Positions 49,401 through 62,200 of a DNA stretch of 64,000 nt are shown here, piece after piece; within the stretch, counting starts at the first letter, position 1, and each line of letters starts with the position of its first letter. The position numbers were made by a program, and so were the translations under genes. The notes beneath the pieces were generated by a model that had not been told where the DNA came from, did no database searches, and worked only from the letters and a program-made list of their open reading frames with translations. Location of the stretch: the NCBI RefSeq assembly GCF_963676685.1, contig NC_092353.1, positions 7,778,207 to 7,842,206 on the forward strand, written 5' to 3'. Source of the stretch: Mytilus edulis. Its lineage: Eukaryota > Mollusca > Bivalvia > Mytilida > Mytilidae.

Positions 49401-52400
49401 TCAACAAACCAAAACCCTAACATTACTAAGTGTAAAAAATTCAAACAAGAAAAAGAACTGACTAGTGTATGTAAAAACAATTATCGAACAAATAAATCAC
49501 GGCAACAACAACTAATCAATTTACAACACAGACGTAATATAATATGGCTTGGTTAAACATATTTGTGGGTGTCAAACAGAGGTCCACAACACAACAACGG
49601 TCAAACCATACTGTAAAAAATCAGCTGAAATAGACTTAATCAAAGGGCAAATTTCGAAGACCACAGATTACCAAGACACTAGGAAACAATTGGTACCACA
49701 AACACGATTTCTTATTTGGAAAAAACACATGTTTAAATAAAAACAGAGAATTCAAACACAATATTACATGTTGTGTTTGCATACTTTTGTTTGTCTTTTG
49801 TTCGTTATTGTTTTTTGTCATGACCTCGTCAGTTTATTTTATGATATAAATATAACAAAGTAAAGTTGTCACTTAAACTGCGAAAGGTAAAGGGAAAATC
49901 TCTTACAGATAACAATACACACTAAGAGACAGAAAATACAACTAACTTGATTTTAAACATACATGTTAAAATAAGTTATCAAACATTTAAATGAAAGTAA
50001 CTAGTCTTTTAGTGAATTGAAATCTTACATAAATGAGTATGATTTTTATATATACATTGGGTATAACAAATTATAATTCATTTCTGTCAATGTTCATTTA
50101 TAACAAACCTTTCATCACAATAATTCTTGTATTGTTGAGGAAATAGCTGAAGCCCGACTCCGGGTGCGGAATTTTCTCGCTATGTTGAAGACCAAATGGT
50201 GGACTACGGCCTATCTTCTATTATTTGCTCGGGTTGTTTGACACATTCCTAATTTTTATTCTAATTTTATATATGTGGATCTATCCAGTGTTTCTGTTTT
50301 ATAATCCTCTCAACTCGATTACATACGACAAATGATATATTGAAAAATATAGTTTTGACAAAACTTGCATATAGCGTATTTAATTGTGGTATTTTGGGGG
50401 TTAGTATTTACAATAATATTGCATAAAAATACAGGCATATTACTCACCGAGTCATTAAAATTAAATGTTAATCCTGTATCAGTAGGTACGTCGTTTCCTT
50501 TAGAGGTTCCACTGTAAAACTGTAGTTGATAATCAGGATAAAGCAAAGAATGGTTACCTTTGGTGCTTTTGTCGAACAAGAGTCCTTCGTTACCAGCGAA
50601 AGAAAATATCCCTTATAAAAATAAATGTTTAAAGTGAATGGTTATGATTTGTACGCTGACATTTTACTATCATGTGACAGACATTATTTTCGAAAATTCT
50701 CCATCACTCGATCGAAAAATGGCGAGCGAATATCAATTATATACATTATAAATTTCATTTGCATTAACCCTTTATTATAAGAACATATATTGTTTTTGGA
50801 TGTCATTTTGTGTTAGCTTTGACTAATCAATTATCTATGGTCTATATCTTTAACATATTTGCTACTTTATGAAACAATAGATTTATGAGATGCCTTAAAA
50901 CTTAGCGAAATCCGACGCTCAATCACATCTATGAATGGAAAGCAGCTGTCATATTCCTCACTTGGTACAGACATTACGTATGTACAATTGTGGATTTAAC
51001 TTGGTTTGAAAACTGTCTAAACCTCTCAATTGAATGGCTGTCGCATAGAAGTCCGCATAATTCATGTTGTAATTCTTTGTTTTGTTTTGTAGTAGCTTAT
51101 GCCCATTTAAGGAACATATCATACAAATGATTTCATATACCATTAAAATGAAATGAAAAGTAAAACCATTGCACAGGATGAATGAGAGCTATTTTCAGGA
51201 AAAACCTATCTACACATTCTCATTGCAAACATGTTTATGTTTCTGTCAAACATGTTAACTCACCTTCACCAGTCAAATAATATTTTAGAATATTCCACCA
51301 ACTCTTTGTGGACTTGATTGAAACACTCATTTCATCAGTTGTCTTATATTTCATAAAGAAGAACATATGATCTTCTAAATTCTTACCAACCGGTAAGTCT
51401 GCATGAACACCTATCTGTAAATACAAGACCAAATGTAAAAAAATACCGGGAAAGTGTTTCAAGTTTGAAAAGTCAAGCTTCTGAAAAACCGTTAAAAGTA
51501 TACAATAGAAAGCAATATGGAATTATAATCTTGAACCAAATTTGAGTTGTTTATATATTTGATTTCCGCGTAAGGACAGGGGGAAAGTCATCATTGTGCA
51601 AAAAGGGGTTAATTAAAGAAATAAAACATATATTAAATATTCTCTCCATGCGATTAAGCTTGAAACGAATAACGTTATGATTCATGTGTAATTGATATGT
51701 AATAGTAAAGAAAATGATCAGAAAAACGTACTGCACGGACAAAACCCCATGTAAAAGGATGTCTTTTTATTAAGTAAAAACATCTTGGGTTTTCCACTCC
51801 AGTACCACTGTCATTTAGATTTACAGTTCACTAGTAAGGGGCAGGGGTTTCGACCTTACTGTAGTATTACCATTAATTATATGAATTTTGATGCACCATA
51901 TGCATATTTCGACAAATAATTTCTCTTTGGTCATACTCCAGACAAGGAATAGAGCTATGCACGAGAGAGATAATTCTTTCATTCAAAATGATGTTGAAAA
52001 GTTAAAACAGAAAATTAAAATCAAACAATACCTGTATTTCAAAGCCAATATTAATAGGTTTATGGTATACAGTGCTTTTTAATTTCGTAATAAAATTGAC
52101 CTTCCATCTGTTTTAATTCGAGTGTCACTGCTGAGTCATATGTAAACAACATACGCATCTTAATTATACAACTTGTATATTTTCATATGATAAAGCATCA
52201 AGTTTGCTGTGTTCTTTTTATTTAAATTACTGATGCCATTCCAAAAACACTGATGTATGACATCATGGAACGTCAAAATACGTTTATAGTTTTTACCGTA
52301 ACTTTTGTTATTCACCTTGAGTTCTTCCAAGTGTTCCTTTGGTCCTATACCAGATAGCATGAGTAATTGTGGTGAGTTTATAGCACCCGCTGATAAAACA

Positions 52401-55400
52401 ACTTCTTTATTGGCCGAAACGATAATTTTACGCCCGCTCTTTATCATTTCTATGCCGACTGCAGTTTTATTTTCTATCAATATCTGAAAATGAGTGTTAT
52501 ATAATTTTACTTGGTTTCATCTTATATTAATCATAACAATTGTAAATAGATAGTATTTGAACCAAAATCTGTTATCTTTAAATTATTATTTGAGAAGAAG
52601 TGGAAAAAAGTAATCTGAGTATACCATTTACAATACATAGACACATTTTCTACCAATGGGAGTTGGTTCCTTCAAATGGTTAACTTTTTAATATTTTCAA
52701 ATAGCTACTTAATATGTATTATATAAGTCATTGTTTTCACTTAGTGTTTGTGTATATCGTCTATTAATGGTTTTCGTCTTCGGTCCATAGAATTAATTCG
52801 TTCATAGTGTGTTAATTTACGTTTTTTGATTGAGTTAAGCCTGCCAATTGATATTTTATCGTGTGTTTTTCTATGTTGTGATGTTATGCTATTGTTCCAG
52901 AAAAAGGATGTAGGTTTGGGATCATTAAAACGTTTAATCCCGCTGCAAATGTTTGCACCTGTCCTTAGTCAGGAATCTGATGTACAGTAGTTGTCGTTTG
53001 TTTATGTTATTTATACGTGTTTCTCGTTTCCCGTTTTTTTTATATAGATTAGACCGTTGGTTTTCCCGGTTGACTGTTTTTACACCAGTAATTATGCGGC
53101 TCCTAAAAGCTTGTTGTTTGGTGTGAGCCAAGGCTCCGTGTTGAAGGCCGTACATTGACCTATAATGGTTTACTTTTATAAATTGTTATTTGGATGGAGA
53201 GTTGTCTCATTGGCACTCACACCACATCTTTCTTTATCTATTATCAATAATTCTGCCATTTTCCATCAAATTTCCTATTGTGTTTTTATCTCCTGCTTCT
53301 TAAGAGGTAAATACATACATATATTAACAGATCAAACAATATTTAGAAGTTATCATCTTTCTTTTCTCTTTGATTGTTATTTAATTTTAAGAAATGATTT
53401 GTTGAACCTGCCATTAATAGACCATTTATAATGTCGATATATATGAACTAAATTCTGTCAAAAAAGCTTTGGTATCGGAGGGTGATGTTGTTAACAAAGC
53501 TCATCAAAGAAGATACGATCCATGTAAATTTAACGATCATTTGAATATGCAATTCTAAAATGTTACCAATGTAACACCGAATTAAGATCTTTGAATATAA
53601 TCGGTATAAAATCAATTTCTGATATTAACACGTCAATAATAGCTCAAAATGTATTGCTATTCAGTAATGGACACTTGCAGTTCGAAACCATGTTGATACT
53701 TATAATTTTGTATTGCCAAATGTCATAATTTCTTTAGTCGTTTCATTTTATCTTTACACTTAATCCGTTGGATGTGAATCAACTGATATCTAAATTTGGG
53801 GAACATAGTAATTGGCTTTGAATAGCTTTCAGTGACGTTGAGTACTCTTAGATCTGTATTCTGTTTGTCTTTTGCTAGTTTTTTTTTTGTTCTATGTGTC
53901 TTGGCAGACGTCATCCAATTATAATCCCTGTGTTACAGACTCACACCTTAGGACAGGTTCATGAATATAATGAACAGCAATTAAGTATCTTTCTTAACTA
54001 TCTTTTTATATTAAATTTCGATTAAAAGAGTGTTGATGGAAAGACAGATGTGATTTAGTGGTACGAGCTGTTATATACATTGTTTCGAAGTTTTCTCCTA
54101 CATTTGTTACGTAAGACTGTGTACTTGTATGTAAATTTGGTCGGCCAATTACTGGTCTTAAATATGCTGTTGCTGTGCCCCATCGTTGACCTTTTAAAAC
54201 GTTTGACTGTATGTGCGAATATCCTTTAAAAAATAAAGGCAACAGTAGTATACGTACCGCTGGTCAAAACTCGTAAATCTATGGACAAAAAGCTGCAAAT
54301 GTTTGCACCTGTCCTAAGTCAGGAATCTGATGTACAGTAGTTGTCGTTTGTTTATGTAATATATACGTGTTTCTCGTTTCTCGTTTTGTTTATATAGATT
54401 AGACCATTGGTTTTCCCGTTTGAATGGTTTTACACTAGTAATTTTGGGGCCCTTTATAGCTTGTTGTTCGGTGTGAGCCAAGGCTCCGTGTTGAAGGCCG
54501 TACTTTAACCTATAATGGTTTACTTTTTAAATTGTTATTTGTATTGAGAGTTGTCTCATTGGCACTCACACCACATCTTCCTATATCTAAAACTGAGGGA
54601 AACGCATCAAGCGAATATCCTTTAAAAGAAGAGTTTGTATTTGTATCAACATTGACTCAAAACGAGATAAAAGTAGTCAGTATTGGAATCATTAATATGT
54701 GTTGTCCCTTATCTTGCCTGTTCGCCTATTCTTACAAACAAATTAGTGCTTACTTGAAAGTTTTAACACATAGGGAACAGTGAAGGTCGCTTTCTGTTTT
54801 ATTTAAATTTCGGTATTCAAATCGGAAATTTGTTGAAACTTATTTATAAATTAGGAACAACACTAAATGTTTACTGCAGAATAAGAGAAAAATTCTGAAA
54901 ATTATTCGATCACAATCGACGTTTTAAATCTACATGTAAGTAGTAATATATAATTTTCAAATCTGCTACACTGCTGTTAAAATCTTTTACTAAGGTCACA
55001 CAACTGTGGTAATGAATCCTGCGTTACAAATTGGAAAACATTTTTGAAATGCGTGTAAATTCAGTGGAAATTATCCTTACCATTTACATTTTTTCATGTT
55101 GTCAATCATGAGACCAAATGTTTCCAGGTGATTTTGTTACGCTAGTAATCACATTTTAAAACAGTTGAAATAATTTTAGACTTTACCGAACTATAAAGAT
55201 TTTCTTTTCTGTAAAGTGGTAGCATGGCAAACATCTACATACATTTTCCCCTTGTACTTTACAATGCAAGAGCATAAAAGGAACATTGCGATGTAGATGA
55301 ATTGGATATGTATCTTCATATTAATATGCATATGATACCTAGCATGTCCTCGCCGTTAACATCCACTGTGTTATAGCCGAGTTCCTCTACTGCACGTTGA

Positions 55401-57817
55401 TAAATATTTGACAGTGATGTTGCTTGGGTTTTAGATAGTGGTAGATATCCCCCTGTAGAATGGTATGCTGAAGTACGATTAATTGATGTTTAACATATTA
55501 AAACAGAAATGAGTTTTTCGTCATAGAATGATTGTTTGAATACAATAGAATAAAGAACCAAAATAATCAAATACTACATTTCAAAGATATAAAATTCTAT
55601 ACTATGTTTTTCTTTGCCAACTTATTTTGGTTCAGCATACGCATTTGTTCTATTGGTAATTTTAAGAACAAATCAAGTACCCTCCTGGTCTTATTCGAAG
55701 TATCTTCCATGATGTTCCGTTCATGATTATATATCATGGTATCTTCCATTGAGTTCCGTCTATGAATATGAATCGAAGTATCTTGATTGTAAATAAGCCA
55801 TCCTACTTATCGTAGATATCTGGTTTTTTTTAAACATATGTGTATTTATAATTCTGGTTTTTTGTATGAAAATATTCCAAATTAAATCAATCAAAAGGAA
55901 ACCGATGTTTACCTGAATTGACAAGATCTGCAATTTTCATGTCTTCAATCTTTAGGAAATAAGGAAGAACATCTGCATAGCTCCATCCCGTGGCTCCCTC
56001 TGTTTCCCATTGATCATAGTCATGTCGACTTCCTCTCACGTAAATCATATAATTTATGCTACTCGAACCACCTAATACCCGACCACGTGGCCAGTAACCT
56101 TTCTACAAAATTGAAAATAGCTTTAGATAATAGGGCAAATGTATATGAAGTTTGTAGACTGTCAAGACTGTTTTAAAAGTACTGACAATGTCATAAACAT
56201 ACGAACTGGTTATTTATACAAAAAGTTTATTCAAACATTTATTTCAAGTACATTGTACATTCTTGGGATTTTTTTTCAATTACTTAATAAAATTGGCTCA
56301 TATAAAAGTAAATTAACGCTAGATATATTCCGAGTATTGTCTAATACATATTGAAATGGTACTTGGAGAAGAACAATATAAGCCATTTCGTAGGTGAATA
56401 TAAATAACATAGGAATGTAATCGTTTTCGAATTCAGATCCTCCTGCTTCTACCAATAGCACTGTAACATTTTCATCTTCTGATAATCTGTTGGCAATAAC
56501 TGACCCAGCTGAACCTGCTCCGACTGTGAAACAATTTTGTAAAAATATAAATGACTGAAAATAAAAAGTTTCATATCAATAAGAAATGCATTTACAAGAA
56601 AGTAATGAAATAAATTATGGTGTTTTCTCCATCTAGTTAACTGACTTTGAATCAATACATGATGTTTCTCGTAATCTTTGTTATTCTATAGTTAGCTAAC
56701 GGGTTAAATGTTAATTTGACTCAAGTGTTGATTAGAAGCTAACAAAATATGAGATCGACTGTCAACGTGGATATCTATGTTAAATTTTCTTATTTCAGTT
56801 TTAAACTATGCAATCAATGATCATATGCAATTTCCGTACGGCCATCCATTATTAGCAAAACCAATACCTCAAACAATATAAAACATGCCTTGACATAACA
56901 ATTGTTAAATCAAAATTAGTTGATAATGACTACATGCACCTATCACATATAGACTTAAGACACAAAGTACTGATTTGAGAGTACATGCAGTTCCTTTAAG
57001 CTATTTCAAAGCCGTCACTTTAAATAAAGGCAACAGTAGTATAATGCTGTTCGAAAGTCATAATATAAATATCATATATTGAAGACTAAAATATTAACCA
57101 GTGCACATTCAATGAATCTAATGAATGACGTCTTTAAATGTCAGACAAATACATTATTGTACAATGCCAAAGTTATGTATAGACATTTTTTTTGGGCAGC
57201 AAATGTTCATATACACGTAGCTGTATAGCAATTATATTAAGTTAAATATTAGTTTATTGATAACAAAAAAAAATTCTGTTACTAATGTATTGATAGATGG
57301 TATTACAGTTCAATTCATAACCTTCTAGGACAAGTTGATTTTAAAGATCAATTCATGTGATTTTCAGGAAACTTCTATTTAAGCGTTTTGAACACCTGAA
57401 TGCTGGGTATTCCCCGTCGCCCTGATATCGAACCTTTATACATGCAATATCAATTACTCTGATCAATTGCAATAATTGCATATACTATGTACCTATAATG
57501 AAAACTCATATTAGTTTGCTTAAGTATAATGTTAAAATTATACAAAGCTTACGTTTGCGTCCTAAACCACGGAATACACAATGATCAATAAAAACTGTTA
57601 GTTTTAAGTTTGTAAACCAAGCTACTACATCACCCACGACATCAGTCAAAGTAACGTGTAAACAACAACCGGTATTGACAATAGTTGATTTCTTACCAAT
57701 TATATAATCATATGAAGAATTTAATTTCAAGTGGAGAAAAATATCCGGATCTGTTCTCTGTCTATATAATGCCGCCACTATTAAACCAAGACACACAACT
57801 ATTACTTTGAAAAGCAT
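46416..57817 (-). CDS. GMC-family FAD oxidoreductase (glucose/choline dehydrogenase-like)
   Basis: Eleven minus-strand exons: 57697-57817, 56348-56523, 55913-56102, 55339-55467, 54102-54223, 52316-52483, 51264-51414, 50448-50611, 49083-49257, 47426-47651, 46416-46587. Every junction has GT/AG ends and matching phase. They give 597 residues, the usual GMC length. Residues 2-17 are a hydrophobic N-terminal signal or anchor. VGAGSAG (41-47) is the FAD-binding GxGxxG. The first GMC signature ([11 protein letters not shown]) is in exon 3 and the second ([15 protein letters not shown]) in exon 6. The catalytic His is H519 in YHPTSTCR, and its partner N565 is in [13 protein letters not shown]. The family oxidises alcohols or sugars using FAD; the substrate cannot be told from sequence. 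All key residues are present, so it looks functional. It lies between the two lectins on the opposite strand, with R1 repeats in at least three introns. Confidence 0.93.
48424..48579. repeat. Foldback, 65-bp arms
   Basis: The left arm (48424-48488) ends GTGGGGCACACACTG; the right arm (48515-48579) starts CAGTGTGCACCACAT. They are imperfect inverted copies around a 26-bp loop. TGACGTCA palindromes lie outside both arms (48184, 48634). In the oxidoreductase intron between 47651 and 49083. Confidence 0.8.
49280..49760 (+). repeat. R1 interspersed repeat, long copy
   Basis: GAATGATTGCCAATGAGGCA at its start, CCGTATGGCATTCAAC, and the later phrase ATATGGCTTGGTTAAACATA. Located in an oxidoreductase intron. 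Confidence 0.7.
52935..53235 (-). repeat. R1 interspersed repeat, reverse copy 1
   Basis: Nearly identical to 54265-54595: GTTTGCACCTGTCCT-AGTCA, AGATTAGACC-TTGGTTTTCC, CAAGGCTCCGTGTTGAAGGC, GAGAGTTGTCTCATTGGCAC. In the intron between oxidoreductase exons 5 and 6. Confidence 0.85.
54265..54595 (-). repeat. R1 interspersed repeat, reverse copy 2
   Basis: A second copy of the element at 52935-53235, in the adjacent oxidoreductase intron (between exons 4 and 5) and in the same orientation. The pair therefore brackets exon 5. Confidence 0.85.
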
Positions 57818-59239
57818 CGTAAATTGCGGTTAGTGTCCTAATTCTTGTAAACACACATATTAATACACACTAATTGAGTGCTGAAAATGTTTCAGTTGAA
57901 TGCCTTTTTTATTTTTAAATGTATACATGTTAATCGTGATATATCACAACTTCGTCTATTGTAGGTCAATAGCACTAGTTATGGGTGTTATGTAACGGGT
58001 ATATATGACTCTCTAATTGCAAAATTAATTTCCTATTTGCAATCGAAAGAGAGGAAGATATATGAGTATATTTAAGATTATAAAGAAAATGTTTTGTCCA
58101 AAAAAAATACACTTATTCAGTATTTTTTTAACGGTTAACATTAATAATACACATAGAAATAAAAATATGTCAAATATCGAACAATTTCGCTTTTCAAATT
58201 TAGATTGCAAGAGCATCAGTTTTATATTGTTCCAAACATAGATATGCAACATTAGAAACAAGGAGAAATGGAAATGTGTATAAGTATCTGTTAAAGCATG
58301 TGTCTGTGACGTAAAGATAATAAATGGTTCACGCAGTCTTGGTCTTTAGTTTTTTATGGTGTCTCTTCTGTACTGTTATATGTTTGTCTATTGATTTTTA
58401 GCCATGGCGTTATCAGATTATTTTCAATCTATGAGTCTGACTCTCCCTCTGGTATCTTTTGTCCCTCTCTGAGTAATGCGTCTTTTAAGATATAATTTTA
58501 AATTTTATAGAATAAGATAGTTACTTATTGTGTCGACAATCTTCTGGTTTTGAAGAGTTATTGTTGGCCTCTCAAAATGCACAAACTCGATATTCTCGCT
58601 TCCACTACATGTACATTTGAGTTGATAACATAGTTTGTATATCAAAACATTCAGATATTTAATGTTACAGGAGGCATTTTATGTCCAAACGCTGTCTCTA
58701 TTTAGTAAATCATTTTTCTTATAAAAATGTCGTTCCAAAGGTGTAACAATTCAGATAAATAGTCATCATACATATGAGAGAAACTATCCCTATGTTAAAT
58801 ACATAACTGAAATAAATAAAAGCTTAGAGGGACACGTGTGATATTTTCTGCTGCACAATGTTGATCCTATACTTGAGCTGGTAATGTGTTTTCATTTCAA
58901 CTTTAAGACAGGAATAGGAAAAATGTTGAATAACAAAAGTACCGAGCCCCAAGGAAAATTCAACGGAAAGTTATTTTTAAAGAGTAAAACTGAAAGCTCA
59001 ACCACATAGCACGTGGAAAACGGTAATATTAACTTCACATGTTTTTCATTTAATCTAATGGATTAATTTTAAATATTAAACTACTTCGTCAGCATTAATA
59101 AATATTTATCTAATGATGTCTAAATGATATCATGTTTCAATTTAATGTTATAAGATATCGATACCACTACAACATATTGAACAAATTGGGTTATTTTTAT
59201 TAATATTTTCTAACCTACCTGTCCGTGTTTCTACCTACA
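57818..59239. other. Region between the divergent oxidoreductase and lectin B starts
   Basis: The two genes are divergently transcribed here, their starts 1.4 kb apart. The space holds an R6 repeat (58313-58477), an R2 fragment (58915-58980) and the lectin leader block at 59135-59176. No exon is seen. Confidence 0.6.
59135..59176 (+). promoter_or_regulatory. 5'-leader block conserved between lectin paralogues
   Basis: Counterpart of 35711-35750: TTTAATGTTATAAGATATCG followed by ATACCACTACAACAT. Confidence 0.5.
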
Positions 59240-62200
59240 ATGGTTGTTTTTTTCTGGATATTAGCTGTTTTGTTACTGGATAATTCTGTCATAGGTAAAA
59301 TAAGCTTTGAAATACTTCATTATTTTAAATGCATTATAACATTCAATTTTTGTAAATCTGTGTTAAATTGTTTATTATCAATTAATATCACAAATCAATG
59401 AATACATTGTAGAGTAGGCATACCTGAAAAACTGTTTTGGGTCCACGGTTCTTTTGAATTCAAGTTATAATCAGTCGCACGAGAAAACAATCATTTTTAA
59501 GACATTTTAAAACTGTGAAACATTATGAAATGTCAAAATATTGACAACATGATTAAAACAAAAGATGTGACCATTTTTTTTTTAATTTATATATATCATA
59601 CGGATAATTATATTGAAACGTTTTACTGTATTTCTCCTTATTCTATTTTGCTGTTAACGTATTCTAAGCAATCAGTTATGAAACTAAGTATTATACAAAG
59701 ATTCGGGTTTGTTTTTCTTTCTTGAAACATAGTAGGGTTATTTTCGTACTAAAATAAATAATGTATCCATTGTTTTATTGTGTTATAATTAACACTTGTG
59801 ACTTTTTTTTAGTTTCAAACATCTTACAAACTATTTTAGATCTAAACCATCAATTCAACACTATTTATAAAAAGATATTTTATTACAGATGGCCATAATG
59901 ACCACATGTGGGTGAAGTATAGAAACAAGGACTTTATGTTAGTTCATCAAAAAATGACATGGATGGAAGCTCAGGTATAATATCATACAATAATATCTCA
60001 GTTGATAACAATATTGGCAATACTGTTGGTAAATTAAAATTAAAATAATACTCCCTACTCTTCTAGAACACTTGCGATCAGCCATATGTATTGTTTTAAA
60101 AAGGTGCGTGTTGGTTTTTTTTTCATTTATAAGTGTTGTGCGTTTTTTTATTTTTGTATTTAGTGTTGTTCATAACGGTAATAGTCTCTTCGTTTTGGGA
60201 CAATCATCAGGGTTACAAAATTTTACATGACCGATGGCCTAGCACACGGTTCTCGTTTATAATGAGGGTCCACATATTGTCAAAGTACTTGATATCACTT
60301 GTTTTATTATAGTTAGTATATCATGTGATCAATGTCACATGTTGATCAGGGTCCGCTTATCCTTCCTGGCACCAATATACATTTCACCTTCGTTTTTTTT
60401 TTTTTTTTTTTTTTTAGTTTTCTTTGGCGTGTTTTGTGTTCTGTTTGTATTTTCGTCTATTTTTTTCCATGCCATTGTCTATATAATTGAGAAAGGAAAT
60501 GAGGAATGTGTCAAAGCGACAACAACCCGATCATAGAGCAGACATATTTGTTTTGTTTGTTTTCGACATATTGGTTTGAATGTCCCTTTGGTATCGCTTT
60601 CCTCTCTTTTGCAGGAAAGTTCAGTTTTTTTAAAATTATTTTTGGCTTATCCAGTGCACGTGTATTAAGCGATAATTGGATATTGTGACATAATAGTTTA
60701 AAGAACTTTTGCTTACACTTGTCTGCTTTTGAAGATTTTATCTAATAACAGTAAAGTGACATGATAAATCTTGTAATTCAAAGTAAACCCTAAAGATAAG
60801 ATGAAAAGGATTCATAAAATGACAATGCCAAACTTGTATATATTTTACTTATTATAGAGTGTGTGTTATTCACTTGGCGGCTTTCTTGCAACTGTATTCA
60901 ATTCTGATGAAATGAATTTTATCAAGTCAATGACAAACGGTAAGTTCTATTCTTTATTTTTACACAGGGAATATGGTATGTCATTACAACCAACAGCGAT
61001 AAGTACAGGGATTTATTTTCAAAATTTGGTTAGATTTGCTATGTTCGGTATTAAAACCTTAAGCGTCCTTCAAGACAAATATCAACGATTCAATGCTTTT
61101 TGTACATATATTAAATATGTCCAGCTAATAAAAAACGGAATTTCTGAATGTGCATAACCGAAATCCAGCTAAATATCCCCGTCAGTGGATGTCTTCACCT
61201 AGATCAATCGCCTTTTCCATAAACATGTATTTTGTTGCTAGATATTACGTTCGTCTCGGTTACATTTCTTCATGACTTTAAGTAAATACAAGTAGCATGT
61301 TATATCGATACTCATCTATAGTTGATAGTCGTCAATTGACATAAAGTGGTTATCGTTCTCGCGTTTAAGTATAGCCTGTTTGATGTTTTGATATTAGAGA
61401 CGATTGTTACAAATTTCACTTTAGATAGGCAAGTGTCCATCTACCTCTTACCATTATCGTATGCTGATTTCAACAACGAAGTTAAAGAGTTATTGACTAA
61501 ACCAGATACCACACAATTTAGATTTTTTTTTTGTTCTAAAACCTGTTACATGTAACAGCTAACAGCAGTTTTTCGGTTTTCGGTTTGCGGATTTTTAAGT
61601 AATAAAAGTCTTAAGAAAACAAACAAACAACAAATTTAATACATGTCAGATCGTATAACGACTGTTCAAAACAAACAACAGACTTAAGATTTGTATATGA
61701 TAGTTATAAACATATTTAGGCTGCAAACATTTTTTATCGATAAGTAATTTGTTACTTTTTGTGCGATTATTAAATTGATTTATCATTTACAAAAAAAATG
61801 ACTTACTAAATAATTAGTAAAGAAAATAACGTATGGAATATCATGGATCTTATATATTTAATGTGCCTAAATTAAGTTGAGAATCAGCGATTCAGTGCTC
61901 AAATCTGTCAAATCAACATTTTGAAAAACTATGACTCTTTCTCTGAAAAGCCAATTCCGGTGTATCATCATGTGTTGTTAGTTTATTGATACTCCGATTT
62001 ATTGTAATTGTTGTCTTTCTAATATTAGATCAACTTTGAATTTCGACTATCAAAGAGTTAAACACTTACAATTATATTTGAACCGTTCAGTTTATTTCAA
62101 AATTTCTTTTGAAATATATCCGACTGATTTTTCTACATATTTTTATTTACTTAATGCGCAGTATACCCTAACAGAGTTTGGTTGGGCGGCACAGATATGT

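Noticed and set aside
60961-61157. Open frame continuing past lectin B exon 3
   Set aside because: Exon 3 has a strong GTAAGT donor at the same place as in lectin A, and the extension has no lectin features.
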